Position numbers and translations under genes: made by a program. Under the pieces are notes generated by a model that was not told where the DNA came from, searched no databases, and worked only from the letters and a program-made list of their open reading frames with translations. This document shows positions 1 through 7,031 of a stretch of DNA of 9,070 nt, piece after piece; position 1 is the first letter of the stretch, and every line of letters starts with the position of its first letter. The stretch is from Candidatus Latescibacterota bacterium (GTDB taxonomy: Bacteria; Latescibacterota; UBA2968; UBA8231): contig JAGWBY010000044.1 of NCBI GenBank assembly GCA_021295675.1, forward strand, positions 50,778-59,847, given 5' to 3'.

Positions 1-611
1 CGGCCCCACGCGACCACGCCAAGCTCGGCGAGAGCACCCGTGTACGTAGCGAGGACCGGCAGTAAGATGGGATCCTGGCGGACGAAGCCGAGCGGCAGCA
101 GCGCAAAGACCGCGAGGATGCTAAGGGCGATCCCCGTCGTAGTGGCGTAGGCGGGGATGTCGGTGCGGCGGATGCGGATGAGTTCGCCGCTGTAAAAGCG
201 CGTCATCCCGTGCAGCACGGGGAAGGGAACCAGCCACAGCAAGGCCAAGCGCACCGCCTCCCCGAGTGCGGGATCGACCCCGTGCAGGTCGTTGATGATC
301 CAAGTCCCCAGAGGCGTCAGCGCCAAGCTGGCTAAGATGCTGGCCAATAGCAGCCCGGCGGCGAGCACGAAGCGAAAGCAGACGCGGCAGCCTTGGGTGT
401 GCTCGACGAGGACCAAGCCGAGCTGCCGCACCTGAGACAGGGTGCCGGCGAGGAATAGCGCCAAGCCAAAGGCCAAGCCAAACGCGGCCAGCGTTTCGAC
501 CGCCCGCGGCATCCGCGCCATGCCGCCGTTGAGGAACTGGCCGCTGAGCTCTTGCACCAGCGCCGTCACCACCAAGGGCAACATGAAGCGCGTTAGTTGG
601 GCATAGCTCAT
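1..611 (-). CDS. ANKH-like (progressive ankylosis protein) multipass membrane transporter, C-terminus outside window
   Basis: Read from the ATG at 611 down to base 1, this gives 203 residues with no stop; the rest lies beyond the left edge. About six hydrophobic segments can be seen, near residues 9-27, 39-57, 78-98, 121-136, 157-174 and 182-201. The start is fixed by an ATGA overlap with the deacylase stop (608-611), which implies translational coupling. Against my memory of human ANKH, the N-terminal part aligns almost without gaps: FGLAFGLALFLAG (44-56), LGLVLVEHT (64-72), LGTWIINDLHGVD (101-113) and ILLPVLATYTGAL (182-194) match YGLAYSLMKFFTG, VGLVFVNSK, LGYYIINKLHHVD and LLIPILSLYMGAL. 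ANKH belongs to the MOP/MATE-like flippase fold and in vertebrates exports ATP, pyrophosphate and organic acids such as citrate. Substrate here is unknown. A more generic MATE or polysaccharide flippase is the alternative, but the loop match after helix 3 favours ANKH. Confidence 0.75.
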   Translation of the reverse strand, partial: MSYAQLTRFMLPLVVTALVQELSGQFLNGGMARMPRAVETLAAFGLAFGLALFLAGTLSQVRQLGLVLVEHTQGCRVCFRFVLAAGLLLASILASLALTPLGTWIINDLHGVDPALGEAVRLALLWLVPFPVLHGMTRFYSGELIRIRRTDIPAYATTTGIALSILAVFALLPLGFVRQDPILLPVLATYTGALAELGVVAWG

Positions 612-2173
612 GCCCGGACGATCTGTCCGGCGCGGCTGTCGGCTATTTCTCCTCGTTCAACGGCGATCCGTCCATTGACAATTACGCAGTCAATGCCCTG
701 CGGATAGCGGTAGGGGTCGGCAAAGTCGGCGCACTCGCCGATGGCTGCGGGGTCGAAGACCACCAGATCGGCCCAGTAGCCTTCGCGCAACAGGCCGCGC
801 TCGCGCAAGCGGAAGCGGAGCTTGTGGATGGCCTCTTCCCAGCGCAACGCGCCTTGCTCGCGGACGAAGTGGCGCAAGAAGTAGGGGAAGGCCCCATAGG
901 AGCGGGGGTGGTGCTTGCCCTCGGCCAAGGTGCCTTCGGGCACCAGCGAGAAGCCATCGGAGATGACGCCGCCAGTGGAGTGGCGGGCGATGTTGAGGAA
1001 GTCCTCCTCAGACACGTCCTCGGCCAACATCCACGGCCGCGCGCGCTCTTCGACGAGAATGTCGCAGACCGCGTCGTGAGGGGTTTGGCCGCGCCGCCGA
1101 CCGATCTCGGCAAAGCTCAAGCCGACTAGGGCGGCGTTTTGCTCGGCGCTGCCCAGCCAGATCTTGTCCCATTGCCCATCCCGCGCCAAGTTGCGCTTGC
1201 GGCTGCCGCCGCTCTCGGCCCCGTGCTGCACGGTGTCTTGCTCGATCTTGGCACGGGTCTCTGGGTCTTGCAGCCTTCTCAGCAGCGCCTCGTCGCCACC
1301 GGCCAAGGCCCAAGGGGGCAACAGCGACTTGAGGGTGGTGCTGCCAATCGTATAGGGAATGGCGTCGCAGCTAATGTCGCAGCCCTCGCGGCGCTTCTGG
1401 TCGATGGTGGCGAGCAGGTCGCGGGTCGCGCGCATGTGCGAGACGTGGGCGGCAACCGAGGCTTGCTCGCCAACGGCAATGACCTCGCCGACAGCTTGGG
1501 CAATCGACTCGGTTTGGTTGCGGATGTGCGAGGTGTAGATGCCGTCGTACTCAGCGACAACCTTGCCCAACTCGACGAGTTCTTCCAGCGCCGCATACGG
1601 GCCGGGCGCGTACGCCAAGCCCGACGACAATCCCATTGCGCCGTCTTCCATTGCGCGGGCGACCAGCGCCTTCATCTGTTCCATCTCCGCCGCAGTCGGC
1701 GGGCGGTCGTCGTAGCCCATAGCGGCGACGCGGACGTTGCCGTGGCCGACCAAGGTCGCGGTATTCGTACCCAATCCATTGGCTTCAAGTCGCTGAAAAT
1801 AATCGCCGAAATGAGTCCAGTCGCACGCCAAGCCACGGGTCATCGCTGGGTCGAGCGGGCCGTAGTACGGCTCGTAGTCGCGGGTGGGCGCGGCCGAGAC
1901 GCCGCAGTTGCCCATGACTTGGGTCGTAATGCCCTGCGTCAGGGAACTGAGTGCGCGGCCGTCGAGGGCGATGGTCAGATCCGAATGCGTGTGGATGTCG
2001 ATAAAGCCGGGGCAGGCAATGCGGCCCTCGGCGTCGATGGTGCGACTCGCTTCGGCCTCAGAAAGGTCGCCGATGGCCACGATGCGGCCCTGTTCAATGG
2101 CGATGTCGCCGCGGAAAGCCGACTGGCCGCTGCCGTCGAGAAGTTGGGCGTTGCGGATTAACAGGTCGTACAT
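608..2173 (-). CDS. N-acyl-D-amino-acid deacylase (D-aminoacylase), amidohydrolase superfamily
   Basis: 521 residues, predicted cytoplasmic zinc amidohydrolase that splits N-acyl-D-amino acids into a carboxylate and a D-amino acid. Start is ATG at 2173, with AGGA seven bases upstream and the family-typical opening MYDLLIRNAQLLDGSG; the frame runs open upstream to 2401 but that extension does not look like protein. Visible landmarks: metal ligands H61 and H63 in GFIDIHTHSD, C90 in the GNCG motif (the bridging Cys of this family), H216 in SHIRNQ, H246 in VSHMRA, D270 in CDAIPYTIGST, and D406 in ISDGFS. The C-terminal strand region REGYWADLVVFDP (463-475) is typical. Oddity: between K451 and R459 the usual conserved TSLPA-like segment is missing (KLRFRLRERG instead of roughly KLTSLPAxRFRLRERG), an apparent in-frame loss of about 18 bases near 818. 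It is the first gene of a two-gene unit with the ANKH-like protein and is divergent from a peptide-type binding protein, which fits uptake and deacylation of acylated or D-amino-acid compounds. Confidence 0.9.
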   Translation of the reverse strand: MYDLLIRNAQLLDGSGQSAFRGDIAIEQGRIVAIGDLSEAEASRTIDAEGRIACPGFIDIHTHSDLTIALDGRALSSLTQGITTQVMGNCGVSAAPTRDYEPYYGPLDPAMTRGLACDWTHFGDYFQRLEANGLGTNTATLVGHGNVRVAAMGYDDRPPTAAEMEQMKALVARAMEDGAMGLSSGLAYAPGPYAALEELVELGKVVAEYDGIYTSHIRNQTESIAQAVGEVIAVGEQASVAAHVSHMRATRDLLATIDQKRREGCDISCDAIPYTIGSTTLKSLLPPWALAGGDEALLRRLQDPETRAKIEQDTVQHGAESGGSRKRNLARDGQWDKIWLGSAEQNAALVGLSFAEIGRRRGQTPHDAVCDILVEERARPWMLAEDVSEEDFLNIARHSTGGVISDGFSLVPEGTLAEGKHHPRSYGAFPYFLRHFVREQGALRWEEAIHKLRFRLRERGLLREGYWADLVVFDPAAIGECADFADPYRYPQGIDCVIVNGRIAVERGEIADSRAGQIVRA

Positions 2174-2261
2174 GGTTTTTTCCTGGAGGTTAATAGAGCG
2201 CGGCATGACCGCATTGGGCAACGAACACACGCCGATCAAAGGTCGGTACTTGGCTGAGGGT

Positions 2262-2290
2262 AGTATAGGCGGGTTAGCGCACTCGCTCAA
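2262..2290 (-). promoter_or_regulatory. Predicted sigma70-type promoter for the deacylase operon
   Basis: On the minus strand TTGAGC (2290-2285) and TATACT (2267-2262) are separated by exactly 17 bases. The -10 matches five of six consensus bases and the -35 matches four. Transcription would begin near 2255 and leave a leader of about 80 bases before the ATG at 2173. This is a consensus reading by eye, not a measured start. Confidence 0.45.
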
Positions 2291-2295
2291 GTTAG

Positions 2296-2324
2296 TTGAC
2301 CCTCCCAACGCGCGTTGATAGTTT
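2296..2324 (+). promoter_or_regulatory. Possible weak promoter for the tandem binding-protein genes
   Basis: TTGACC (2296-2301) lies 17 bases before TAGTTT (2319-2324). The -35 is good and the -10 poor, so an activator might be needed. The -35 boxes of this and the opposing promoter are only five bases apart and together form TCAA-N5-TTGA, so one regulator bound here could control both directions. Confidence 0.25.
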
Positions 2325-2342
2325 TGGCGACCACCGCCAAAA
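2322..2342 (+). promoter_or_regulatory. Perfect 8-bp inverted repeat abutting the ribosome binding site of the first binding protein
   Basis: Arms TTTTGGCG (2322-2329) and CGCCAAAA (2335-2342) are exact reverse complements around the five-base spacer ACCAC. The right arm shares two bases with the Shine-Dalgarno AAGGAG (2341-2346). It could be an operator for a dimeric regulator or, in RNA, a hairpin that affects translation initiation. The perfect symmetry is seen directly; the role is inferred. Confidence 0.4.
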
Positions 2343-2352
2343 GGAGAAGCTC

Positions 2353-4037
2353 TTGACGCGCCCCGCTTTCTCGCTAATCCTCGCTCTGGTCTGCGCCGCA
2401 CACGTGCCGCGCGAGCGCACCTTGATCACCGACTGCGTCGATCAGGGCACGTGCAGCGGCCAGTTCCAGGACTACGACGCCTTTAACCCCTACCTGCCCG
2501 GCAAGGTTTCGCGCACGGGGTATAACTTCCTCTACGAGCCGCTCTACTTTTACAACGCCTACCGCGACGAGATCATCCCCTGGATCGCCACCGGACACGA
2601 GTACAACGAGGATCATACTGAAGTCACCCTAAAAATTCGGCCCGGAGTCGAGTGGAGCGACGGGCAGCCGTGGACGGCGCACGACGTGGTCTTTACGATC
2701 AACATGCTCCGCGACCACGCGCCGGAACTGACCTTTGCGGTCGATATGCAGACCTGGGTAAAAACAGCCGTGGCCAGCGACAGCCTAACGGCGCGCATTG
2801 GCGCTTCGTCTTCACGTATTTCACCCACAACTTCGACAATGGCGTGCCGATTGTGCCCCGGCACATCTGGGAGGGCCAAGACCCCAAGACCTTCGCCAAC
2901 TTCGATCTGGCGCAAGGCTGGCCCGTCGTAAGCGGTCCGTACCGCTTGGCTCACTCCGCGCCGGAGCAGCGGATCTGGGACCGACGCGAAGGCTGGTGGG
3001 CTGCCAAGATCGGCTTCCGCCAGCCGCCGCAAGTCGAGCGGCTGATCTACCTGCCCTACATGGAGGAGGCCAAACAGGTCCAGAACCTTGCTACCAATGC
3101 TATGGACCTGTGCGCCGACATGCTGCCGCCCAACATCCGCACGATCCTAGAGCAAAACTCCAAGGTGACAACCTGGAGCGGCCAATATCCGCCCTATGGC
3201 TATCTAGATTGGTGGCCCATCTCGCTGGGCTTCAATACCCAAGAGCCGCCCTACGACGAGCCGGCCTTCCGCTGGGCCGTAAACCACGCCATCAACCGCG
3301 AGCAGTTAGTGGAGGTGGGCTGGCAGGGGGCGGGGCGACCTACCCTGTTGCCGTTCCCCGATTTCCCTCGTCTCAGGCACTACACAGACCAAGTTCAAGA
3401 CTTGCTGGAACAACATCCGGTGGGGCTGTTCGACCCAGCCCACAGCGCGGCTCTGATGCAGGAGTCTGGGTGGCAGCGGGACGCCGAGGGCATCTGGATG
3501 CGGGACGGGGTGCAGGCTAGGCTGCTGCTCGACATCAGCCAGACCTTCCAAGACATCGCGCCGATCTTAGTCGAGCAGTTGCAGCGGGCCGGCTTTGCAG
3601 CCAACATGCGCATGACCTCGGACAACTACACGCGGATGACCACGGGCGCGGCTAAAACTTATATATTTGGCAATGGAGGCTCGGTGCGCGACCCGTACTT
3701 TACGCTGCGGCTCTACCACAGTCGCTTCGTCCAGCCGACGGGCACGGCGACGCCGAACTTCTGGCGGTGGAAAAACCCCGAATATGACACACTCGTCGAT
3801 CAAATGGGCCAGACCGCACCCGCCGATCCGCGCTTGGTGGGCCTGTTCAGAGCGGCGTTGGCGATTTGGCTGGGCGAGTTGCCAGCCATACCCTTGCTGC
3901 AATTTTACCACCGCTTGCCACACAACCAAACCTACTGGCGCAACTGGCCATCGGCGGACAATCCGTATATCAATACGGCCTACTGGCACCGAACGTGGCT
4001 TTTGGTATTGTTGAACCTACAACCAACGCGAGGTTAA
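2353..4037 (+). pseudogene. Family-5 (peptide/nickel-type) ABC solute-binding protein, copy 1, frame broken by a ~19-bp deletion
   Basis: The start is taken as TTG at 2353, six bases after AAGGAG (2341-2346); the longer TTG start at 2296 lacks such a site. The N-terminus has a short basic and hydrophobic leader ending ALVC, a poor lipobox, and lacks the roughly 27-residue linker seen in copy 2. Typical binding-protein sequence follows, including RPGVEWSDGQPWTAHDVVF and a C-x5-C pair (residues 28 and 34). Frame 1 runs to TARI at 2797-2799; the homologous sequence resumes one frame over at WRFVF (2799 on) and continues to TAA at 4035-4037. Copy 2 has 21 bases between the matching points and copy 1 has 2, so 19 bases are missing; uncorrected, translation stops at 2931. 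Restored length would be about 567 residues. Role if intact: periplasmic capture of peptides or related compounds for an ABC importer. About 64% identical to copy 2 over the first 128 mature residues, counted by eye. Confidence 0.8.
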
Positions 4038-4041
4038 ATGA

Positions 4042-4066
4042 GACGATTTGATCGCGCTCAATCGTC
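4042..4066 (+). other. Intercistronic stem-loop between the two binding-protein genes
   Basis: GACGATTTGA (4042-4051) pairs with TCAATCGTC (4058-4066) around the six-base loop TCGCGC, with one bulged T. It begins five bases after the stop of copy 1. No T-run follows, so it is not a convincing intrinsic terminator. It could be a processing or mRNA-stability element between the tandem genes. Confidence 0.3.
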
Positions 4067-4101
4067 GCGGCCCTCTCACCTAAACCGAGGCGAGGTCTAA
4101 T

Positions 4102-5836
4102 ATGAAACGCAGCATTTGCACATTGCTCAGCGCGTGGCTACTCAGCGGCTGCGGTGACGGCCCCTCCGACCAACAGCCATCGGACGCGGCCGACCAGCCC
4201 GAGGACGTCGAGGAATCGGCGCTTATACAGGTCCCGCGCAACCGCACCTTGATCATGGATTGCGCCGAAAGCGGTACGTGCGCCGGGCAGATCAAAGACT
4301 ACAATACCTTCAATCCCTATCGGCCGGAATCCACCTCGCGCACCGGGTACAATTTCGTTTTTGAGCCGTTGTACTTTTACAATGCCTTTAAGGGCAAACT
4401 GATTCCCTGGATCGCTACGGATCACCGCTTCAACGACGCCTATACCGAAGTGGAAATCACCATTCGTCCGGGGGTTACGTGGAGCGACGGCATGCCGTGG
4501 ACGGCACACGACTTGGTCTTCACGGTCAACATGCTGCGGCAGAACGCGCCTTTGTTGGCCTACTCAACCGATATAAAAAACTGGGTCCAAGAGGCCGTGG
4601 CCGTCGACAGCCTGACGGCGCGCATAGTCCTGACGGCACCCAACCCGCGCTTTGTCTTTTCGTATCTCACGCACAACTTCGGCAACGGGGTGCCGATTGT
4701 GCCCAAGCACGTGTGGGAAGGGCAGTCGCCAGATACCTTTGCAAACTTCGATCCGCAAAAAGGCTGGCCCGTGTTTTCCGGGCCGTACAAGCTGACGCTA
4801 TCCACGCCGCAGCAGCGCATCTGGGATTTGCGGACGGATTGGTGGGCCGCGGCCACCGGCTTCCAATCCCTGCCCAAAGTCGAGCGCATCATCTACCTGC
4901 CCTATATGGAGGAGGCCAAACGCGTCCAAAACCTGATTACCAACCACATTGACACCAGCCTCGACCTGCGTCCGCCCAACATCCTGACCGTACTCGACAA
5001 AAATCCCCGGGTGACGACTTGGACCGGACGTCAGCCGCCGTACGGCTACGTCGATTTCTGGCCCATTTCTCTCGGCTTCAACAACCTTGAAGCCCCCTTT
5101 GCGGAGGTCGATGTGCGGCGGGCGATCAACTATGCCATCAACCGGCAGCAATTAGTGGAAGTGGGTTGGCAGGGAGCCGGAATTTTTACGCTCCTGCCCT
5201 TGCCCGACTACCCGGCCCTTAGGCCGTACTTCAGCGAGGTCGAGGTCTTTGACCTAGACAAGAGCGCGGCTCTGATGCGGAGCATGGGCTGGCAGCGGTC
5301 CGCTGATGGCTATTGGACCAAAGATGGGGAGCCATTTGAAATGCTCATCGACATCTTCCCGATCTTCCAAGACATAACGCCGGTCTTGGTGGCCCAGCTA
5401 GAGCGAGCAGGTTTTGACGCCGACTTCCGCAATACCCCAGACACATTCACCCGCATATCGCACGGCACGGCCCGCTCCTTTATCACCGGGCACGCCGGCG
5501 GCGTGCGCGATCCGTATTTTACGCTGCGACTCTATCACAGCCGCTTCGTGCAGCCAACCGGCCGGCCGGCCGAGTCCGTCTGGCGCTGGCAGAACGAGGA
5601 ATTCGACCGGATCGTCGATCAGATGGCGGAAGTCTCGCCGCGCGATCCGCAGCTGGTGCAATTGTATCGCCAAGCAACTGCCGTCGATTCCGCTCTTGCA
5701 GTGGTATCACCGCATTCCGCACAATCAAACCTACTGGCGCAACTGGCCCTCGGAATACAGCCCGTACATCAACAGCGCCTATTGGCATCGGGTGTGGCTG
5801 TTGGTGTTGCTCAATTTGCAGCCGGTACAGGGATAG
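4102..5836 (+). pseudogene. Family-5 (peptide/nickel-type) ABC solute-binding lipoprotein, copy 2, frame broken near the C-terminus
   Basis: ATG at 4102 follows GAGGT (4092-4096 region) by five bases. The leader MKRSICTLLSAWLLSGC is a clear lipoprotein signal with C17 as the lipidated residue, followed by an acidic Ser/Asp/Glu-rich tether to about residue 43. The body carries RTLIMDC, the C54-x5-C60 pair and WSDGMPWTAHDLVFTVN, typical of the SBP_bac_5 family. Frame 1 is homologous to copy 1 up to LYRQA (ending 5676). Homology then resumes in frame 2 at LPSIPLLQWYHRIPHNQ (from 5678) and runs 52 residues to TAG at 5834-5836. Copy 1 has 21 bases where this copy has one, so about 20 bases are missing. 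Uncorrected translation gives an Ala-rich out-of-frame tail ending at 5928. A further in-frame gap of nine residues relative to copy 1 lies at 5236-5247, on a GAGGTC-GAGGTC direct repeat. Restored length about 584 residues. No permease genes are adjacent. Confidence 0.85.
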
Positions 5837-5925
5837 CTGCACTAGCAGTCGCGGCCGCAGCATATCCATATCGCGGTCGTGGATGGGCGCGCGGATGTCG
5901 GAATCTGGTTGTTGACATTACTCAC

Positions 5926-6056
5926 TGATGTTACGCACGGGCTTCTTCGGTATAGGATGCTTCGCTTGCGCTCAGCATGACAAAGAACGAGAACGCCAGC
6001 CACTGTCATGCTGAGCGCAGCGCAGCATCTCAGACCCGGGCCTGTGCGCAACATCA
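5926..6056. repeat. 131-bp palindromic MITE-like repeat with terminal and internal inverted repeats
   Basis: The outer ends are imperfect terminal inverted repeats: TGATGTTACGCACGGGC at 5926 and, reverse-complemented from 6056, TGATGTTGCGCACAGGCC. Inside, ATGCTTCGCTTGCGCTCAGC... (5957-5982) is nearly the reverse complement of TGTCATGCTGAGCGCAGCGC... (6004-6028), around a loop of about 21 bases. The core resembles a TGTCATGCTGAGCGCAGC-type dispersed repeat that I recall as common in intergenic DNA of several bacterial phyla. It has no believable coding content; a minus-strand frame across it is an artefact. I see no clear target-site duplication at the edges. It is probably a non-autonomous mobile element, or a structured intergenic repeat that could also end transcription of the upstream unit. 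Confidence 0.6.
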
Positions 6057-6096
6057 CTTACCTATAACTGACTCAAGGATACGATAGACATACGAG

Positions 6097-6990
6097 ATGA
6101 CCCATTTTGCACGCATACTCATCGCGCTTTGTACAGCCTATTGCCCGCTTGTCGCCCAAGACGCAGCAGACGACCGGACGCCCCTTGACGACCCGAGCTT
6201 TGCCCGAGTCGCAGATTATTACGCCTATGATTTAGTCTCACCGCTGCACGCCAAAGTACTCGATACGCAGATCTACGAGCCACAGCACCCCTACGCCGTC
6301 GAGAAGGTCCATTTCCGTTCGAGCCACAACGAGGTCGTCCCCGGCCTGTTCGCCTATCCGCGCAACGACGCCACTTGCGCCGCCGTCGTCTTGCTGCACG
6401 GCAACAATGGCTCGCAAGGCATCGACCACCACTGGGTCCGTTCCTGGCTGGATATCCTAGGGCAGGCTAGGTATTGCGCCTTGGCCATTGACGCCTATGG
6501 CTACGGCGAACGCTTCGACCCCGAACAAAACCAAGACATGGGGCTATACGAATGGCGCGAGCGCACGATTCAGCAGGTGATCGATACGCGCCGAGCTATT
6601 GACTATCTCTATACGCGCACGCAGGTCGATACGACGCGCATTGCAGTGATGGGCGAAAGCATGGGCGGCTTTATCGGCATCCGCGCCGCCGGGCTTGACC
6701 CTCGCCTAGCCGGGCTGGTACTCGTCGTTACAGCAGCCGGAGAATTCTCGACCACGGGGCCATTCGGCCGATTTGCCAATTCGCTCAACTTTGCTCCGCG
6801 CGTCTCGGCACCAGTCCTGATGGTCAATGCCACCGAAGACGAGTACGCAACCAAGGCAGCGGTAGAAGAGTTATATGCCGTTTTGCCCCAGCCCAAAGAG
6901 CTGATTTGGCACCAAAGCGGCCATCTCATTCTAATGCCTGCTCAGCAGCGCATCATTTTGCCATGGCTGGCAAAACACCTACGTCCCTAA
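6097..6990 (+). CDS. Secreted alpha/beta hydrolase (dienelactone hydrolase/esterase-like)
   Basis: 297 residues beginning with a hydrophobic leader (about residues 4-20, ending PLVAQ), so probably exported. The alpha/beta-hydrolase fold is shown by the oxyanion motif VLLHGNNG (98-105), the nucleophile elbow GESMGG with S188 (186-191), a candidate catalytic acid D248 in NATEDE, and H276 in QSGHLIL, in the correct order. It looks complete, unlike its neighbours. Family members cleave esters or acyl groups on carbohydrates, xenobiotics or lipids; the substrate here cannot be read from sequence. No good Shine-Dalgarno stands at the usual distance (AAGGA lies about 20 bases upstream). It ends 41 bases before the sugar-binding protein gene, so the two are probably co-transcribed, which suggests that it deacylates or trims the imported substrate in the periplasm. 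Confidence 0.8.
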   Translation: MTHFARILIALCTAYCPLVAQDAADDRTPLDDPSFARVADYYAYDLVSPLHAKVLDTQIYEPQHPYAVEKVHFRSSHNEVVPGLFAYPRNDATCAAVVLLHGNNGSQGIDHHWVRSWLDILGQARYCALAIDAYGYGERFDPEQNQDMGLYEWRERTIQQVIDTRRAIDYLYTRTQVDTTRIAVMGESMGGFIGIRAAGLDPRLAGLVLVVTAAGEFSTTGPFGRFANSLNFAPRVSAPVLMVNATEDEYATKAAVEELYAVLPQPKELIWHQSGHLILMPAQQRIILPWLAKHLRP

Positions 6991-7031
6991 CGGAGCCGTT
7001 AAACGCAACAACACGCTCAGAGAGGTACACA

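Noticed and set aside
1139..2161. Long plus-strand frame (340 codons) opposite the deacylase
   Set aside because: It lies wholly antisense to a well-supported gene, and its Ala/Val/Arg/Asp-rich translation shows no recognisable domain; it is a GC-rich shadow frame.
2174..2401. N-terminal extension of the deacylase to 2401
   Set aside because: The 76 extra residues are low-quality Arg/Ser/Pro-rich sequence crossing the predicted promoters and the opposite gene's start. The ATG at 2173 has a good Shine-Dalgarno and the family-typical first residues.
4038..4100. 20-codon ORF directly after the copy 1 stop
   Set aside because: It starts one base after the stop and ends just before the copy 2 ATG, but it has no ribosome binding site of its own, covers the stem-loop, and looks like chance sequence.
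2353..5836. Programmed ribosomal frameshifting or bypassing in the binding proteins
   Set aside because: Conserved residues are physically missing at the junctions, the shifts go to different frames in different genes, and no slippery heptamer or common stimulatory structure is seen at the sites.
5842..6057. Minus-strand 71-codon frame across the repeat
   Set aside because: Its sequence derives from the palindromic repeat, and such frames are recurring false predictions wherever this repeat type occurs.
6058..6085. Possible promoter TTACCT-16-TACGAT before the hydrolase
   Set aside because: Both boxes are poor, and it would start transcription within a few bases of the ATG; not strong enough to annotate.
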